In this document: positions 21,868-33,300 of the stretch, in pieces | Numbering within the stretch: position 1 is the first letter of the stretch | Layout: each line of letters starts with the position of its first letter | Source of the DNA: Dipteris shenzhenensis | Lineage: Eukaryota; Polypodiophyta; Polypodiopsida; Gleicheniales | Assembly: GCA_047967505.1 (NCBI GenBank) | Contig: CM106538.1 | DNA: 64,000 nucleotides | Reading direction: 5' to 3' (one strand) | The notes under the pieces: generated by a model | What the model saw: the letters and a program-made list of their open reading frames with translations, nothing else | The model's database searches: none | Told to the model about the DNA's origin: nothing | Program-made: the position numbers and the translations under genes

Positions 21868-23723
21868 TAGTGCTAGCTACTCTTTTTTGTACTTCAAGCC
21901 ACTGGCTTAGCTTCGTGCCTCTTGTATATAGACTCCTCTTATTTTTTGTACTTGAAGCCACATGACGTGGCTTAGCTTCCTTATTTTTTGTACTTGAAGC
22001 CACATGACGTGGCTTAGCTTCGTGCTATATGTATATACAAGCACTTTTTGAGCTTTCAATTTTATTGTGTTTTGGAGTTGTAATGTTTTATTTGGAATTG
22101 TAATTAAAATGTGGTTGGCTATAAGAATTGAATTACACAATGTGGATATGGGATTCTTGTAACTATATAGCATACACAACATACACAGTATTCTGTAAAA
22201 TTTATTTTTAAAAAAAGCCCGCGTCTATCAATGCGTTTAAAAACGCGTTTATATTCGCGTCTGTCTGTTCGACTTGCGTCTATATGTGCATCTATAAATG
22301 CGTTTATAAGCGTGTCTATTTATGCGTCTAACTGTGTGTCTATACGCGCATGTGCCTGATATATAGATGCGCAATTAGACGTGGGTCTCCAGATGCAAAA
22401 ATAGATGCACAAATAGATGTGCCCGTAAGTTTTTTATTTAGTTCATGAAACGTGTCTGTGCGCACGTCTATGGGTGCTTTGTCTTATTGTGTATTAGTCT
22501 CACATTATATTGTTTATGTAGTTTATTAGGAGGTTGTTTCTTTGTACTAACCGCTCCACAAATTGTGTCATCTTGTACTGCTTAACAGAAGAAGGTGCAT
22601 GTCCTTCTCCATGTAGATGTGTTGCGGGCAGGTACCCTACTCTTGTCGAGATAGCCTACCATCGCCACCATTGCAGAGGAGATACATGGACGCTCTTCTA
22701 TGATGATGGGTTGATTACTAAGGAGCAGTATATCTGGGCTATTGGAGCACCCCCCCAGGTATTTGAAAGTAATTAAATAATGTCAATATTGTAAGTAAAG
22801 ATTTGATTTTTCATACATTAATACATGTTGTTCCTCGTTTACAAGACCTTGCGGTTGATCAGGAGGGAGAAGATGAGAAAGAAGGGAGCAAAGAAGGGAC
22901 CGAAGAAGGGAGTGAGGATGCGAAGAACTTAGACTATTCATAGAAGTACTGCTAGCTACTCTTTTTTGTACTTGAAGCCACTGGCTTAGCTTCGTGCCTA
23001 TCTTGTATATACACTCCTCTTATTTTTTGTACTTGAAGCCACAGGACGTGGCTTGGGTTCGTGCTACATGTACATACAAGCACTTTTTGAGCTATGAATT
23101 AATATACACTCCTTTTATTTTTTTGGCTTTCAATTTCCTTGTGCAACGTTCTATTAATTAATGCCTTGTGAACTAAACGTTTTAGAGTTGTAATGTTTTA
23201 TTCAGAATTGTAATTGTTAACTATAGACGTGCTTGTAATCGTGCTAATTAAAGTGCGGTTGGCTGTAAGAATTGAATTGCATAATGTGGAAATGGGATTC
23301 TTGTAACTACATAGCATACACAACAATGGATTCTTGTAACTACATAACATACACAACATACACAACATTCTATTCAACCACACAAAATTTTGCTTTTATT
23401 AACAAAAAATATTTTGTAGAGCATATATAAGCGTGTCTATAAACACGTTTATGTACACATCTTTATTTTTTTTTAATTTCTAGGAGGGCATCTATTTGCG
23501 CATCTATAGGTGCGTCTATAGGCACGTCTATCTATTTTTTTTAATTTCTAGTAGGGCCTCTATTTGTGCATCTATAGGTGCATCTATATGCGCGTCTGTC
23601 TACTATATAGATGCACCTTTAGATGCGGGTCTGTAGACGTGCCAATAGATGCGCCCGTAAGTTTTTTTTTTAATTATGGAAACGCGTCTATGTGCATGTC
23701 TATACATGCCTTTTCTTGTTGTG

Positions 23724-23941
23724 AAGGGTGGTATTAGTCAGTATGGTCATTGGTAAATGTGTTAGGAGTTGGTATATACTAACCCCTGTACCAACACATA
23801 TACCGACAACCCTACCCACCATGGATATTTTGATGTCCACACCGACACCTTCCCCGCTTGCCAACTATACCGATGATCTTCATGCCCACAGCTGCGAAGC
23901 ATCGGATGACAGTGTCGGAAAGAGGCCTATTTCTTGAAGTG
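23724..23941. mobile_element. CACTA family-2 right-end fragment
   Basis: The reverse complement from 23,941 reads CACTTCAAGAAATAGGCC, then tctttccgacac. This matches the left terminus at 41,068 (CACTATAAGACATGGGCC, then tctttctgacac). Inward are subterminal words of the type (c/t)accgac and ggtatatac. It abuts the CACTA-1 end directly, with no separate gene. Confidence 0.7.
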
Positions 23942-24049
23942 TCTAGGGCTAGATGGATGTAGACTTGAATCCTAGAAAATAATTACTAGATTTCATAGAA
24001 AGGTTTGCATATACATGAGGCATCATATACTGGTGATGGACATGGAGTA

Positions 24050-24960
24050 CTTAGAGACTTGGAAGGGTTGTAGAAATTGAGTAGAAAATCAAGAAGAAGT
24101 ATTTAGACATGCTTGAAAAGTTTGTCAAATGACCTCATAGAAAGGAGAAAGGATACATGAGAAATAAGGGACTTTTAGGTGAACTAAAACATGTAGCATT
24201 GAATCCATGATTACATATATATCCATTACATGCACATATGCTTGGCATAACATTTTGAAGATGCAAACGATTATTTTGAGGCTGATCATCCCACAACAAA
24301 TTGAAACTTCTTAAAGATATCCAAAGGCATGGACAAGGAGAGAAGGATGCAAAAAATGTCTACGAGCGAAGACCACCCACGAAAGCATGCCAAATTTTGA
24401 GGAGAGCAAGATGTGATATAAAGAATATGGCTATGAGACCTATGGAAGAAATGGATCATGCAATTAGGCTAGTCTGATAGGCTCTAGATCCTTTGTGCAT
24501 GGTCCACAAACCACTATGAAATGTAGTTTATTATTTGCCATTTTGAAATGTATTTCATTGTTTGCAACTTTGGAAGACTCTTGTTATCATCTCACATTAT
24601 TTTCCATTTTTTAAATGTAGTTCCATGTTTGCCATTTTGGAAGACTCATGTTATCATCTTGCATGACTTTTATTTGTTTTGTAGCTAAAAGTTTCCTTAT
24701 ATTAGTTTGAGTAGAAACTTTTAGCTACAAAATGTAGTTTATTATTTGTCATTTTGAAATGTATTTCATTGTTTGCAATTTTGGAAGACTCTTGTTATCA
24801 TCTCACATTATTTTCCATTTTTTAAATGTAGTTCTGTGTTTGTGATTTTGGAAGACTCATGTTATCATCTTGCATGACTTTTATTTGTTTTGTAGCTAAA
24901 AGTGTTTACTTCTATTTTCTTTACTGGCATTTAATGTCAATGCCATTTCATGGTATGGCT
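24050..24960 (+). repeat. Diverged copy of the LRR 5' flank, with a 211-bp internal tandem repeat
   Basis: Shares gaggctgatcat(c/g)cca-caac(a)aaattgaaact, ggcatg...aaggag and atggctatgagacc(t/c)atggaaga with 10,060-10,240 and 62,020-62,190. A unit beginning atgtagtttattatttg is repeated at 24,521 and 24,732. No LRR exon follows, so the gene itself is missing from this copy. Confidence 0.7.
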
Positions 24961-25054
24961 TTTGTTCTTGACATGTGCAAGTAGTAGTGTGCATCTAGAA
25001 AAAGTAGCCTCACATAGCCTCACACTACAAGGTATTCATTGGTTTCCAACGGAA

Positions 25055-26198
25055 ACACTGATAGAAATTACAATAATTTTTGTGTGTGTGTGCAAAGCAT
25101 CGGCGGTAAATGTGTCAATAAACATCCATTGGTATTAGTATCAGGTATACACCAACACTGGTAAAGCGTTAGTACATATCGACACACAACACAAGCTAAA
25201 TTTATGTTTTGGTGTGGTAGAATAGGGCTTGTCTACCCCATCATTCCCTGCTATTATATGTGTTTTATTAGAAGGTAAGTATTACAACATGCCATTTGAG
25301 GTAGGAACGTGCAAAATTTTCTGGAACTCTCAAATCATGTCTTATTATAAAATTTCATTTCTGAAGAGTGTAGTGGAAATCTTGAATATGAGATAAAACA
25401 TGGCAAAATTACCGAACGTATGCTAAATACAAGGTAATCTACTATGTATCCTACTGTGAACCACTTGACCCATCCTCCGAATCCCTTGACTCATCCCCAC
25501 CTCTGCATGATCCCTCGGCCTAGTTGCCTTTGCTTGATCCCTCACCCTACTCTCTCTCCCGATGTTCCCACCTACAAGCTCCTCCTCTTCTGTGTTTCCT
25601 AGGGTTTCAGTGGGTCCAATTGATCACGCTAAGAATGAAACAACTAAAAAATGAGATTATAGCTTAATTGTAATTAGATCAATGGTACGATTAAACATTA
25701 TTTAGAACAATGATGATTGGAGTAAACTTACATGATGAATGCCCACTTTAGCCCAATCGATGTCATATTCTTGACACTCCATCTCTTCAAACAATGCCCT
25801 CGCTCCTAGTTTTAGTGGGAAATTGTACTCCTTATCTATAGGACAATCATAGATTCCTGGACCCAAATTATGAGAGTTAGATGAAGTGTCATATATGGTT
25901 AAGTAAAAAAATAGAACAATAAATTATAAGATAAATAGACTTACCACCCATGCCTTGTAGCTTGTCCTTCTGCCATGCTTGAGGTGAAAAGTGACTATGG
26001 TGTCAAGAAGGCTTCTCACTGCCCTCTTTTGACTCGTCCATTTATCTAGCATTTCTCTGAGATCTTTCTTGGCAGGCTTCCAATCCTCTTTGTGTACCCA
26101 CAAAGGCCTACTCTGCCTAGCATGCATGCTTCACATGCTACATAGCACTTGTAATGATTCAATGGTATCATTCCAAATCTTTATTCCAAATGCTTTTG
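25055..26198 (-). pseudogene. CACTA family-2 TNPA-like gene fragment
   Basis: Subterminal-type words (ggtatacaccaacac, cgacac) lie at 25,080-25,190. Minus-strand coding blocks follow. One at 26,127-25,924 reads PLWVHKEDWKPAKKDLREML, WTSQKRA and GRRTSY. Another at about 25,850-25,735 reads LGARALFEEME then IDWAKVGIHHV. The second block matches GVRAWFKEKEREGL then IDWERVAAHHV at 41,994-41,900, so both come from one family. Many stops. The comparison with Transposase_24-type proteins is by general character and is uncertain. Confidence 0.55.
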
Positions 26199-26206
26199 GT
26201 CTCATG

Positions 26207-26452
26207 CTCGGGGGGGTCACTCATCATATGTAATCCTATCACGTGAGTTCAACAGAAGGATATTTTTTATTTCCAAAATTTACAGAAATAAATATACATA
26301 AGGGACTATTTAAAATAGTTTTGGGAAAAATTTACAGATTTGTATAGAAAAGGGGTACATTTTATTTATGAAAAATTTACAATTAAGGGATTTTACAAAT
26401 AGGCCTTGAACGCACATGATATAGAGGGTTTATACATAGTGACCCCCCCGAG
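26207..26452. mobile_element. hAT-like MITE, 246 bp, 8-bp TSD GTCTCATG
   Basis: The terminal inverted repeat is CTCGGGGGGGTCACT at 26,207 and AGTGACCCCCCCGAG ending at 26,452. The duplication gtctcatg lies at 26,199-26,206 and 26,453-26,460. The 8-bp length points to the hAT superfamily. AT-rich interior with no ORF. A close sibling is at 57,565-57,811. Confidence 0.95.
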
Positions 26453-26460
26453 GTCTCATG

Positions 26461-27835
26461 TTCAATATTGGAATGTCTAATACACAACTTGAAGATAGTT
26501 TGTCAGCATTGAGCAATGCATAAGTTATGGGTCAGGCAAGGTACCCATGATATTCAAAAAATGCCGTGAACCTCACCAAAAATGGCTATACTCAAGAAAA
26601 CAATGACCTAGAGATATCACAATCAGATTGAAATGCTTGCTTTCTGTGATATTTGATGCATTCAAGGCAGCTATGTTTTATTCTCCACTCTATAGAATAT
26701 ATATCCTATTGTTCTGAATGTAGAGAAGTTGATTTGATCAAAACTATAGAATATCTAAATTTTCCACTCTATAGAATATATATTCTATTATTGTGAATGT
26801 AGACAAGTTGATTTGATCAAGGATTTATGAGCTCCACCTCCTAAAATTTGTAGTCACATGTCACATACCTTCCACCCATTGGATGCCTCCCAATAATAGT
26901 GACCACTGCGAGCTTCTACCAAAGCTCTAGTGTAGCCAACCCACATGACTTGCATATATTCAAGAGTGTGCTAGCGTCAGGCACTACTTCACATGAAAAA
27001 GTATCCTTGAGATAGATCTATACATGCCATGTTTGGCATAGCTGAATCTAAAATGAGCAAGCAAGAGATTTACAAAGCACAATCAATGCAAAGAAATGGG
27101 CTTCCATTTGTGCAACAATTTATTTTGTTCTTCATTGAACCTACTATGTTTCTTGAGGATAAAGCATCTGAATAGACCATGCATTGCCATGAATCTATGT
27201 TTCTTTGAATGTTTCTTGGGGAAAACAATTAGATTCATGCTAGATTGGGGTCATATATTGGGGACAAAACATCTTATTTAAGTTTCCATTTTGGTCAAAA
27301 TACTTTGTGTTTTGGCTATCTTACTACTTTGTGTTCTTACATTATTGCTTGACTACAAATTTGTGCTCCAATATTGTTGCTTGAACTCTATGTGTTATCC
27401 CATGTTGCTAAGGAAATTGCCGGATAGAAGCAAGTAATTATTTCAATATCAAGCTTGAAGCCATGTTTTTTGGGGTGAATCCTGGTAGAAAATTTAGTAA
27501 TGTGGGAGCTGGGGATGTAGTTTATGTGTTAATCCAAACTCGCAATTATATTGGGATGATATCATCCATCCAATGGAGGTAAGGTGGTAGGCAATTGTGA
27601 ACTAGCTCTATAGTCATCCCTTGCATAGTTGAATTGATTTCCATGAAGATTCAATACCCATTTCTTGACCATGATTTTATGTTTACATCTATCTATGTAT
27701 GTTTTTAAAATTTCTATAGTTGGAGTCTTTGTGTTTGTGCTCCATTCATCTCTACTCTCCCCTTGAAATAGCAATAGCTACTTTATTTTATGTTATACTA
27801 GTACTTAAGGAAACTTGGTACAAATGAATAGGTCA
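26461..27835. other. No gene recognised
   Basis: AT-rich DNA. A phrase around ccactctatagaatatatat(t/c)ctatt is duplicated at about 26,690 and 26,763. Short open frames (for example 27,096-27,281) show no family resemblance. Confidence 0.4.
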
Positions 27836-29665
27836 TGTTACATACCCATCATGGATCCTAGCCACTCGTTATTGCATGAGCATGTTTTTTGTTGATCGGT
27901 AGTTATTTAGAACATACTATGCTAGAATCTTTCCTATGAATTTGAATTTCTACAACCATGGGATTTAAATTTTCACCATTCAAACCTTTGGGGTACACTT
28001 GATGAAAAAACACACTTACACAAACTAATATATAAGAAACTCTCAAAGTCATCAAAATGGTGAGAGTGATGCCCATGCTGTTACACTTTTCAAGATTATC
28101 CTTTTCACCCGCTTGATCACTCATGAAATGATCAGCCTTCATAATGAACTTAAGGCATATAGTCATTCCAATGTCTTGCCATGGGCTCACATATGAGGGA
28201 GTTTAAATATGAACAGATTTTGAATCCAATTCAAAAATGTAAGGTAAGGTTAAGAAGTTCCTATGCTTTAAAAATTTGTGAAGAGGAATCACGTGCATCT
28301 TAGTGACACCAGTGTATATATTGCTCAGTATTTGGTAGTGAATTGCAAGAAGGTAAGGGCAAGAAGTTTCTATTCTTTAAAAATTTGTGAAGAGGAAGCA
28401 CGGGAATCTTCATGACACCACTGTATATATTGCTTAATATTTGGTAGTGTAGTACCTTATTTGAATCGAGACATTGAATCTTAACCAACATGATTTGAGG
28501 TACGGCCGATGATTATATGTTCCATTTTTTTAATAATCATGTAAGCTTAGACTTTCAATGTATCACATTTGACCTATGCTTCATTCATAGGACTATCCCT
28601 AAGATTGAAATGGAGTGGGATGGATGAATATTGGCATATGAGCTTATTCAATTTTGGTATTTACGGTAATATTAATGTAATCACCTTGATACATTAGGGT
28701 GAATTTTATCGTAACACATGTTGCATACATGATGTCCCATGTTGATGTGGCTTTGGTTTAAGTTCAATTATTGGTTAGCTATTTGATTATTCACTTCTAT
28801 AATAGTGTATGTGATCAAAATACAAGTCATTGTGTGGTCCCATTTTCAATTATTAGAGTTTGAGCTAGCATGGAAACCAGAACCAATCAAAGTTTCTATA
28901 GGCAATGGTATCGTCAAAATGCCCCACTAATGGTTAGCTTTAGGCTGTGGCCATTTAAATGCACCAAAGCCTCAAAGGAAAGAAATAAAACCCTACATAA
29001 TTGCAACAACTGCAAGACTATTGTGGTATGAGTGCAAATTGTATAAGGCTAGAAACTAGATAACTTAGCATATTAAGCTTGCTTCTGTTGTTGATGATCT
29101 TAGAAATTATTGTACACGTTTGAAGTCCAACATAGCATGGTAGCAAGAGGTGTTGTAAAGACATATTTCAACATAACCTAGACATGGGGAGAGGTAGATT
29201 TCTATTTCCAAGACAATGGAGAATGCATACCTCTTTGTGGAGAATTTGTGGAGAATTTTTCCAAGACGAGGTAGTGGGCTTAGGCCACAAAGAACGTGTA
29301 GTTTTTCAATGATTAAGAGTAGTGGAGGGATAATTTTGCCTCACACTAGTTAAGAGTCGTTGTTCAAAAAGTAAGAATAGCAGAGGGATAATTGTGCCTC
29401 ACATTGGGTAAGAATAGTGATTTAATGAGTAAGAGTAGTGGAGGGAGAATTGTGCCTCAAACTAGTATACCAGCGAGTATTTTGCAAAATTATATTTCAC
29501 ATCCTTGTATATATATCCCTTATCTGTGAGGTACCATATGGAACTTAAAGGATAGTGCCAAATCTCCAAAGTTTAAAGTGTGATTCCATCTTCAAAGAGG
29601 AACATGCATGCATGCAGACTACACATGTTTAAAATTCTTTCTTCAATTAACTTTTCAAATTTGAT
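27836..29665. repeat. Segmental duplicate X, copy 1 (direct repeat of 35,455-37,217)
   Basis: Collinear with the second copy from gttatttagaa...cctatgaattt to the CA array, with small indels. A ~130-bp internal duplication around gaagaggaa(t/g)cac...gtgacaccagtgtatatattgct is present here (28,240-28,460) but single in copy 2. The last part is the inverted R2 segment. No gene recognised; minus-strand ORFs such as 27,903-28,190 have no known relatives I can name. Confidence 0.85.
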
Positions 29666-29675
29666 AATTTGGAAA

Positions 29676-29797
29676 CACACACACACACACACATGTGCAC
29701 ACATGCACACACACACACACACACACATACACACACACACACACACAGAGACACACACACACACACACACACACACATGCACACACACACACACATA
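29676..29797. repeat. CA microsatellite
   Basis: Runs of (ca)n interrupted by tg, ag and tac words. It is the inverted counterpart of the GT array at 14,500-14,790, and the intact 'empty site' for the MITE that interrupts the same array at 37,241. Confidence 0.95.
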
Positions 29798-29879
29798 GAT
29801 TTGATTAGTAGATGTATCTCACACACACAAACACTTATTTCTTTATGTGCACACACACATGCACACATGTATACTTCCC

Positions 29880-30469
29880 CAACTATGAATTATTCGTTCA
29901 TTTACTGCCGTGAAATCTCCCCTTTACACTCTCTTTTTAACCACCCCACACGCCAAGCCCACTAATTGTCCCATACCTCCTTTAATCCTGTCTCAACCCA
30001 TGCACTCATTCGCTCCTCATCTTGTGACTTAAACTTCACTTGTGGCTTAAAGTTTTTTTAATTATCGAAGATTCCATATGGTTTTCTATATTCCTACATA
30101 AAGCGATAACAAGTCCGGGGAAACAGGCATTACCTGTCTACCCAAATGTAACTATGATGTTCTAACACCTAGTTTGTTTGGATGGTGGTAGGTAAGTGGA
30201 CCCCGAGCATGGAACCTGGACTGTCTGAGGATTCGACAACTTTTTTCTACATTATGTTTATCAAACTTAATATTATTAAAATTTATTAATTTTGATTGAA
30301 ATATTTGCAAACTCTAGTTGTTGCATTTTTCAACTTAGATGTCTCAAACTTTTTTTTCTTATATGTTTCCCTTTTTTTACTTTTTATCCAATTGATGGAA
30401 TTAATTGTATGGCTCAATTATTGATGGGACTTTTTAACCTAAACACACACATAAATGTAAAGTATATAT
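29880..30469. other. Unassigned segment between CA array and LRR 3' flank
   Basis: This ~590 bp is absent from the other composite copies, where the microsatellite meets the flank directly, so it is probably an insertion. No terminal repeats or gene recognised. Confidence 0.4.
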
Positions 30470-31640
30470 GCCATGTATACACAACACATGCAATGCTACA
30501 AAAGCGAGACAAAAGCATTTTTCCCAACTAAAAGGAATTATAAGGCTTATTCAAGATCCAATTCCAATTAAAACATTTAAATATTGAGATCTACAAGCAA
30601 TTAAAGAAAAGCTAGGAACCCACCCTTGAGACTTGATAGAGTTAGGCCAATAGTGGTACATTGCCTATGTTGGTAGTGGTTATATAAACTTACAATGACA
30701 AGTACTTCAAAAACAAAAGTAAGTCAATAGATATAACATACATAAATGGGTTATAGTAAGTCAAATAATATTGATGTGTAAAATATAAAACTAACCCATG
30801 TCAAATACTGTAGCATAACGTGCCTCATTTTTTGCATACCAAAAAAGTCATAAAAAGTAGAGAATGGATTAAACGTGTTTAAGGAAGGGCATTCTCTCAA
30901 CTCTTCTATTAGCTCTTAACTCTTGTTTATCCCTGTTTAATGAGGTCCATAGGTCTCAAGAAGTTTAGTGCTATTGACTCACCATCATGAGGAACAAATT
31001 CCATGAAGTATGGCTTTAAAGCTAGCGTGATCACTTATTTGCCAAAGACAATGCCTCAATGAATCCATTCTTTCAAAGCTTAATCTAAGGGGACTTCTCT
31101 ATGCATCCTATTTTGTTGACCTTTGTCTCGTTTTAATGAACTTAGCTAACCACAATTATACCAAAGTTAACTTTAAAAACCTTAGTAGACTATGATCTTT
31201 AGGCTAGAACTCATCTTCTTGGCAGTTAATTATCAATTGGAAGGATAAAAAATCTAGCTATATTACAAAAATCTAAAATCCAATGTCTCAACACTCATGG
31301 ATAAGCGATCGCAAGCTACATTCGCTTGATGATGTGAAAACTCAATTAAAAAAGAGGTGGTAGCAGTCGTAACATCTAGATCATACTAACATGGCTTGTT
31401 GAGCAGAGATCCACGGAGTCTAGGGTTTCCTGCGTAGTGGCATGGAGATTCACAAACAAGATGGATGAGCAAAATGCAAAATTCTTAGGCACTTGGAGAG
31501 CATGCATTCCTTGACGTTGATCATTTCAAAACGTTCAGGTGGCTTGTGAGAGACAAGCTCACCTTTCATCCATCAACAATGTTCATCATCATTATGGCAT
31601 TCAACAGGCACAAGGGGTATCTCTTAGGAGGGGGTACTTC
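30470..31640 (-). pseudogene. Inverted LRR 3' end (copy C) and flank
   Basis: On the minus strand a donor-like aaag/gtgagcttgtc (about 31,553-31,570) precedes intron-5-type sequence. An exon-6-like block lies at 31,437-31,386 (ctacgcaggaaaccctag... to the stop tag). The acceptor AG before it is lost (ccac instead of gcag), so it cannot splice as in the intact gene. The 3' flank then continues to about 30,470, collinear with 13,601-14,460. Confidence 0.75.
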
Positions 31641-31737
31641 TCAGGCATGATTAGATAGAAGTAGGTTGGATAGCTAGAGGTATAAAGAGCAAGGAGCACA
31701 GGACACAGAAGAAGATGCATATTACATATATCTTTTC

Positions 31738-32556
31738 AAACCACACACACGCACACACACACACACGTTCAATTATACTATTTTATCTTGATAACTTGTA
31801 AAAATAAAGACACTGACGGATATAGTATATATGGTCTGCATCCATGCAATGCTAAAAAAACATTTTTCCCAACTAAAAGGAACGGTAAGGCTTATCCAAG
31901 ATCCAATTCCAATAAAAACATTCAGATATTGAGATTTATAATTAAAATAAATTTTATTTCTTAAAATTAAAGGCAACCTAACCTTGAGACTTGTTAGAGG
32001 TAGATACCCATAATACTAACGTAGACCGATAGTGGTACATTCTCTATGTTGGTAGTGCTTTATAAACACACAATGACAAGGAATTCAGAAATAAAAGAAA
32101 GTCAAATTCTTTAGCATAAGGTGCCTCCTTGTGCACACAAAAAAATTCATCAAAAGTAGAGAATAGGTTAAATGTGTTTAAGAAAAAGTGTTTTCTCTAC
32201 TCTTCTATTGGATCTTAACTCGTGTTTATCCTTTTTTAATCCGGTCCATAGGTCTCAAGAAGTTTAGTGCTAATATTCACTTGCTCACCATCATGAGGAG
32301 CACATTCCATAAAACAATAGTGTATGGTTTTAAAGCTAGCATGATCACTTATGTTTTCAAAGAAAATGCCTCAACAAATCCATTCTTTAAGAGCTTAATC
32401 CAAGGGGCACCTTTGAGGAAATGATTTTCTTTGAACTTCATCTTATTTTAGTTAAGAAAACTCCTCTTCTATTGACTCTTAACTCTTGTTTGTTGTTTTT
32501 TAATCTGGTCCATAGATCTCAAGAAGTATAGTGCTATTGTCTTGCTCACCATCAAG
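31738..32556 (-). repeat. CA array and another inverted LRR 3' flank copy
   Basis: Pure (ca)n at 31,738-31,767. It is followed from about 31,850 by ttttcccaactaaaaggaa(c)ggtaaggctta and the same flank order as 30,520-31,100. A partial second repeat of the cttctattg...ggtccatag(a/g)tctcaagaag phrase occurs near 32,200 and 32,465. It ends abruptly at a copia gag at about 32,558. Confidence 0.7.
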
Positions 32557-32564
32557 AAGCTGTG

Positions 32565-33300
32565 AATGCCTGATCATTGGAATTACCTTTGCGTGGATGA
32601 ATGGCCTGAGTCCTGAGTTCTTCAGCAAGTAAGACTGACTGAAGTTCTTCTAGTGTCTGAATTTTATGTTGAATGGCAATAGTGTGGAGTAGATTCTTGT
32701 ATCCCTCACCTAGTCTAGATTCAGGATGGCTGGAACCATTTCTGTTTGATTCATGGTCTCTTCTGCTGCTGCTACGAGTTGATTATTATAGTCTTTGATC
32801 CTGATTACGTAAGTATCACCAGTTTCACTGCTGTTGCAGAAACACAGGTTGATCTGGTTTCTCAGTATGAGAATCCTGGAAGTATTCTTGGACTCATAGA
32901 GAGCATATCCCATGCTTCTTTTGATGTCTTGACTGTGTTGAGCTGCCCTAGCATGACATTTTGCATATTCTGCTTGATTAGATCATATGCATACTTGTCT
33001 TTCTTGTCCCATTCTTCCTACGCTCGGGCAATGACAAGATCTGCTATAGGTGCGGAAACTATTGGTGTAGCTAGAGATCCCACTATAGATCCCATTGCTG
33101 GTGCTGTGACAATAGGTGGAGTAGAGCAACTGCTAGCTGGATCATCCAATGGTCTAGGTGTAGATCCATCGACATACTCCCATTTGTCCTAAAGTACAAG
33201 AATAGTCTCCATCCGGTATCGCCATGTGCCGTAATTGGAGTTGTCTAGCTTAGCATATGCCTCCAGATTGAGGTTGCTAGACGTAGACACGGTGCAAGAA
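32565..33300 (-). pseudogene. Ty1/copia gag fragment
   Basis: Minus-strand reading typical of plant copia gag (UBN2/DUF4219 type). Near 33,250 it reads LDNSNYGTWRYRMETILVL, a stop, then DKWEYVDG. WDKKDKYAYDLIKQNMQNVM follows, then TSKEAWDMLYE, RLGEGYKNLLHTIA-type sequence and QTLEELQSVLLAEELR. Frame changes occur near 32,900 and 32,720. The 3' side (lower coordinates) is cut by LRR-flank DNA, so zinc knuckle, protease and pol are missing. Confidence 0.8.

Larger units (their letters stand above)
18504..22491. mobile_element. CACTA element, inner copy of family 1, complete ends, TSD TAT
   Basis: The left terminus CACAACAACATAAAGCA starts at 18,504. The right terminus, reverse complemented, is CACAATAAGACAAAGCA and ends at 22,491. 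The two match through the following ...ATAGACG(C/T)GC. The 3-bp duplication TAT lies at 18,501-18,503 and 22,492-22,494, as expected for CACTA. Subterminal repeat clusters are at 18,520-18,800 and 22,215-22,480. The body holds a TNPD-like gene (minus) and the 3' part of the TNPA-like gene (plus). The middle is deleted between about 21,240 and 21,330, so both genes lack their 5' ends. It inserted 8 bp inside an intron of the outer copy's gene. Confidence 0.9.
17935..22943 (+). pseudogene. CACTA TNPA-like gene (Transposase_24 type), outer copy, split by the inner element
   Basis: The first exon (about 17,935-18,495) carries a Gly/Asp-rich start, then TQTGGILMDARGKDIMAF, HPKKLAHETL and a basic/coiled part ending with GVLNHGRPNL and a GTAAGTAT donor. 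A TAG at about 18,212 and a shift near 18,000 break it. Beyond the nested CACTA the gene resumes with GRYPTLVEIAYHRHHCRGDT and FYDDGLITKEQY (about 22,628-22,757). A last exon encodes an acidic tail (EGEDEKEGSKEGTEEG) ending at the stop near 22,943. The family is known as plant DNA-binding transposon proteins. The intron positions are supported by the paralogue at 21.3-21.9 kb. Confidence 0.7.
15313..23723. mobile_element. CACTA (En/Spm) element, outer copy of family 1, left end truncated
   Basis: The right terminus is 23,723. Its reverse complement begins CACAACAAGAAAAGGCATG and is followed by dense subterminal repeats of the type agacgcg/tctata/gcgcatcta (23,420-23,715). The element carries two divergent genes: a TNPD-like gene on the minus strand (15,415-17,722) and a TNPA-like gene on the plus strand (from about 17,935). 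A second CACTA of the same family lies inside an intron of the latter. The left end joins segment R2 at about 15,312 without a terminal repeat, so it is deleted. Confidence 0.85.
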
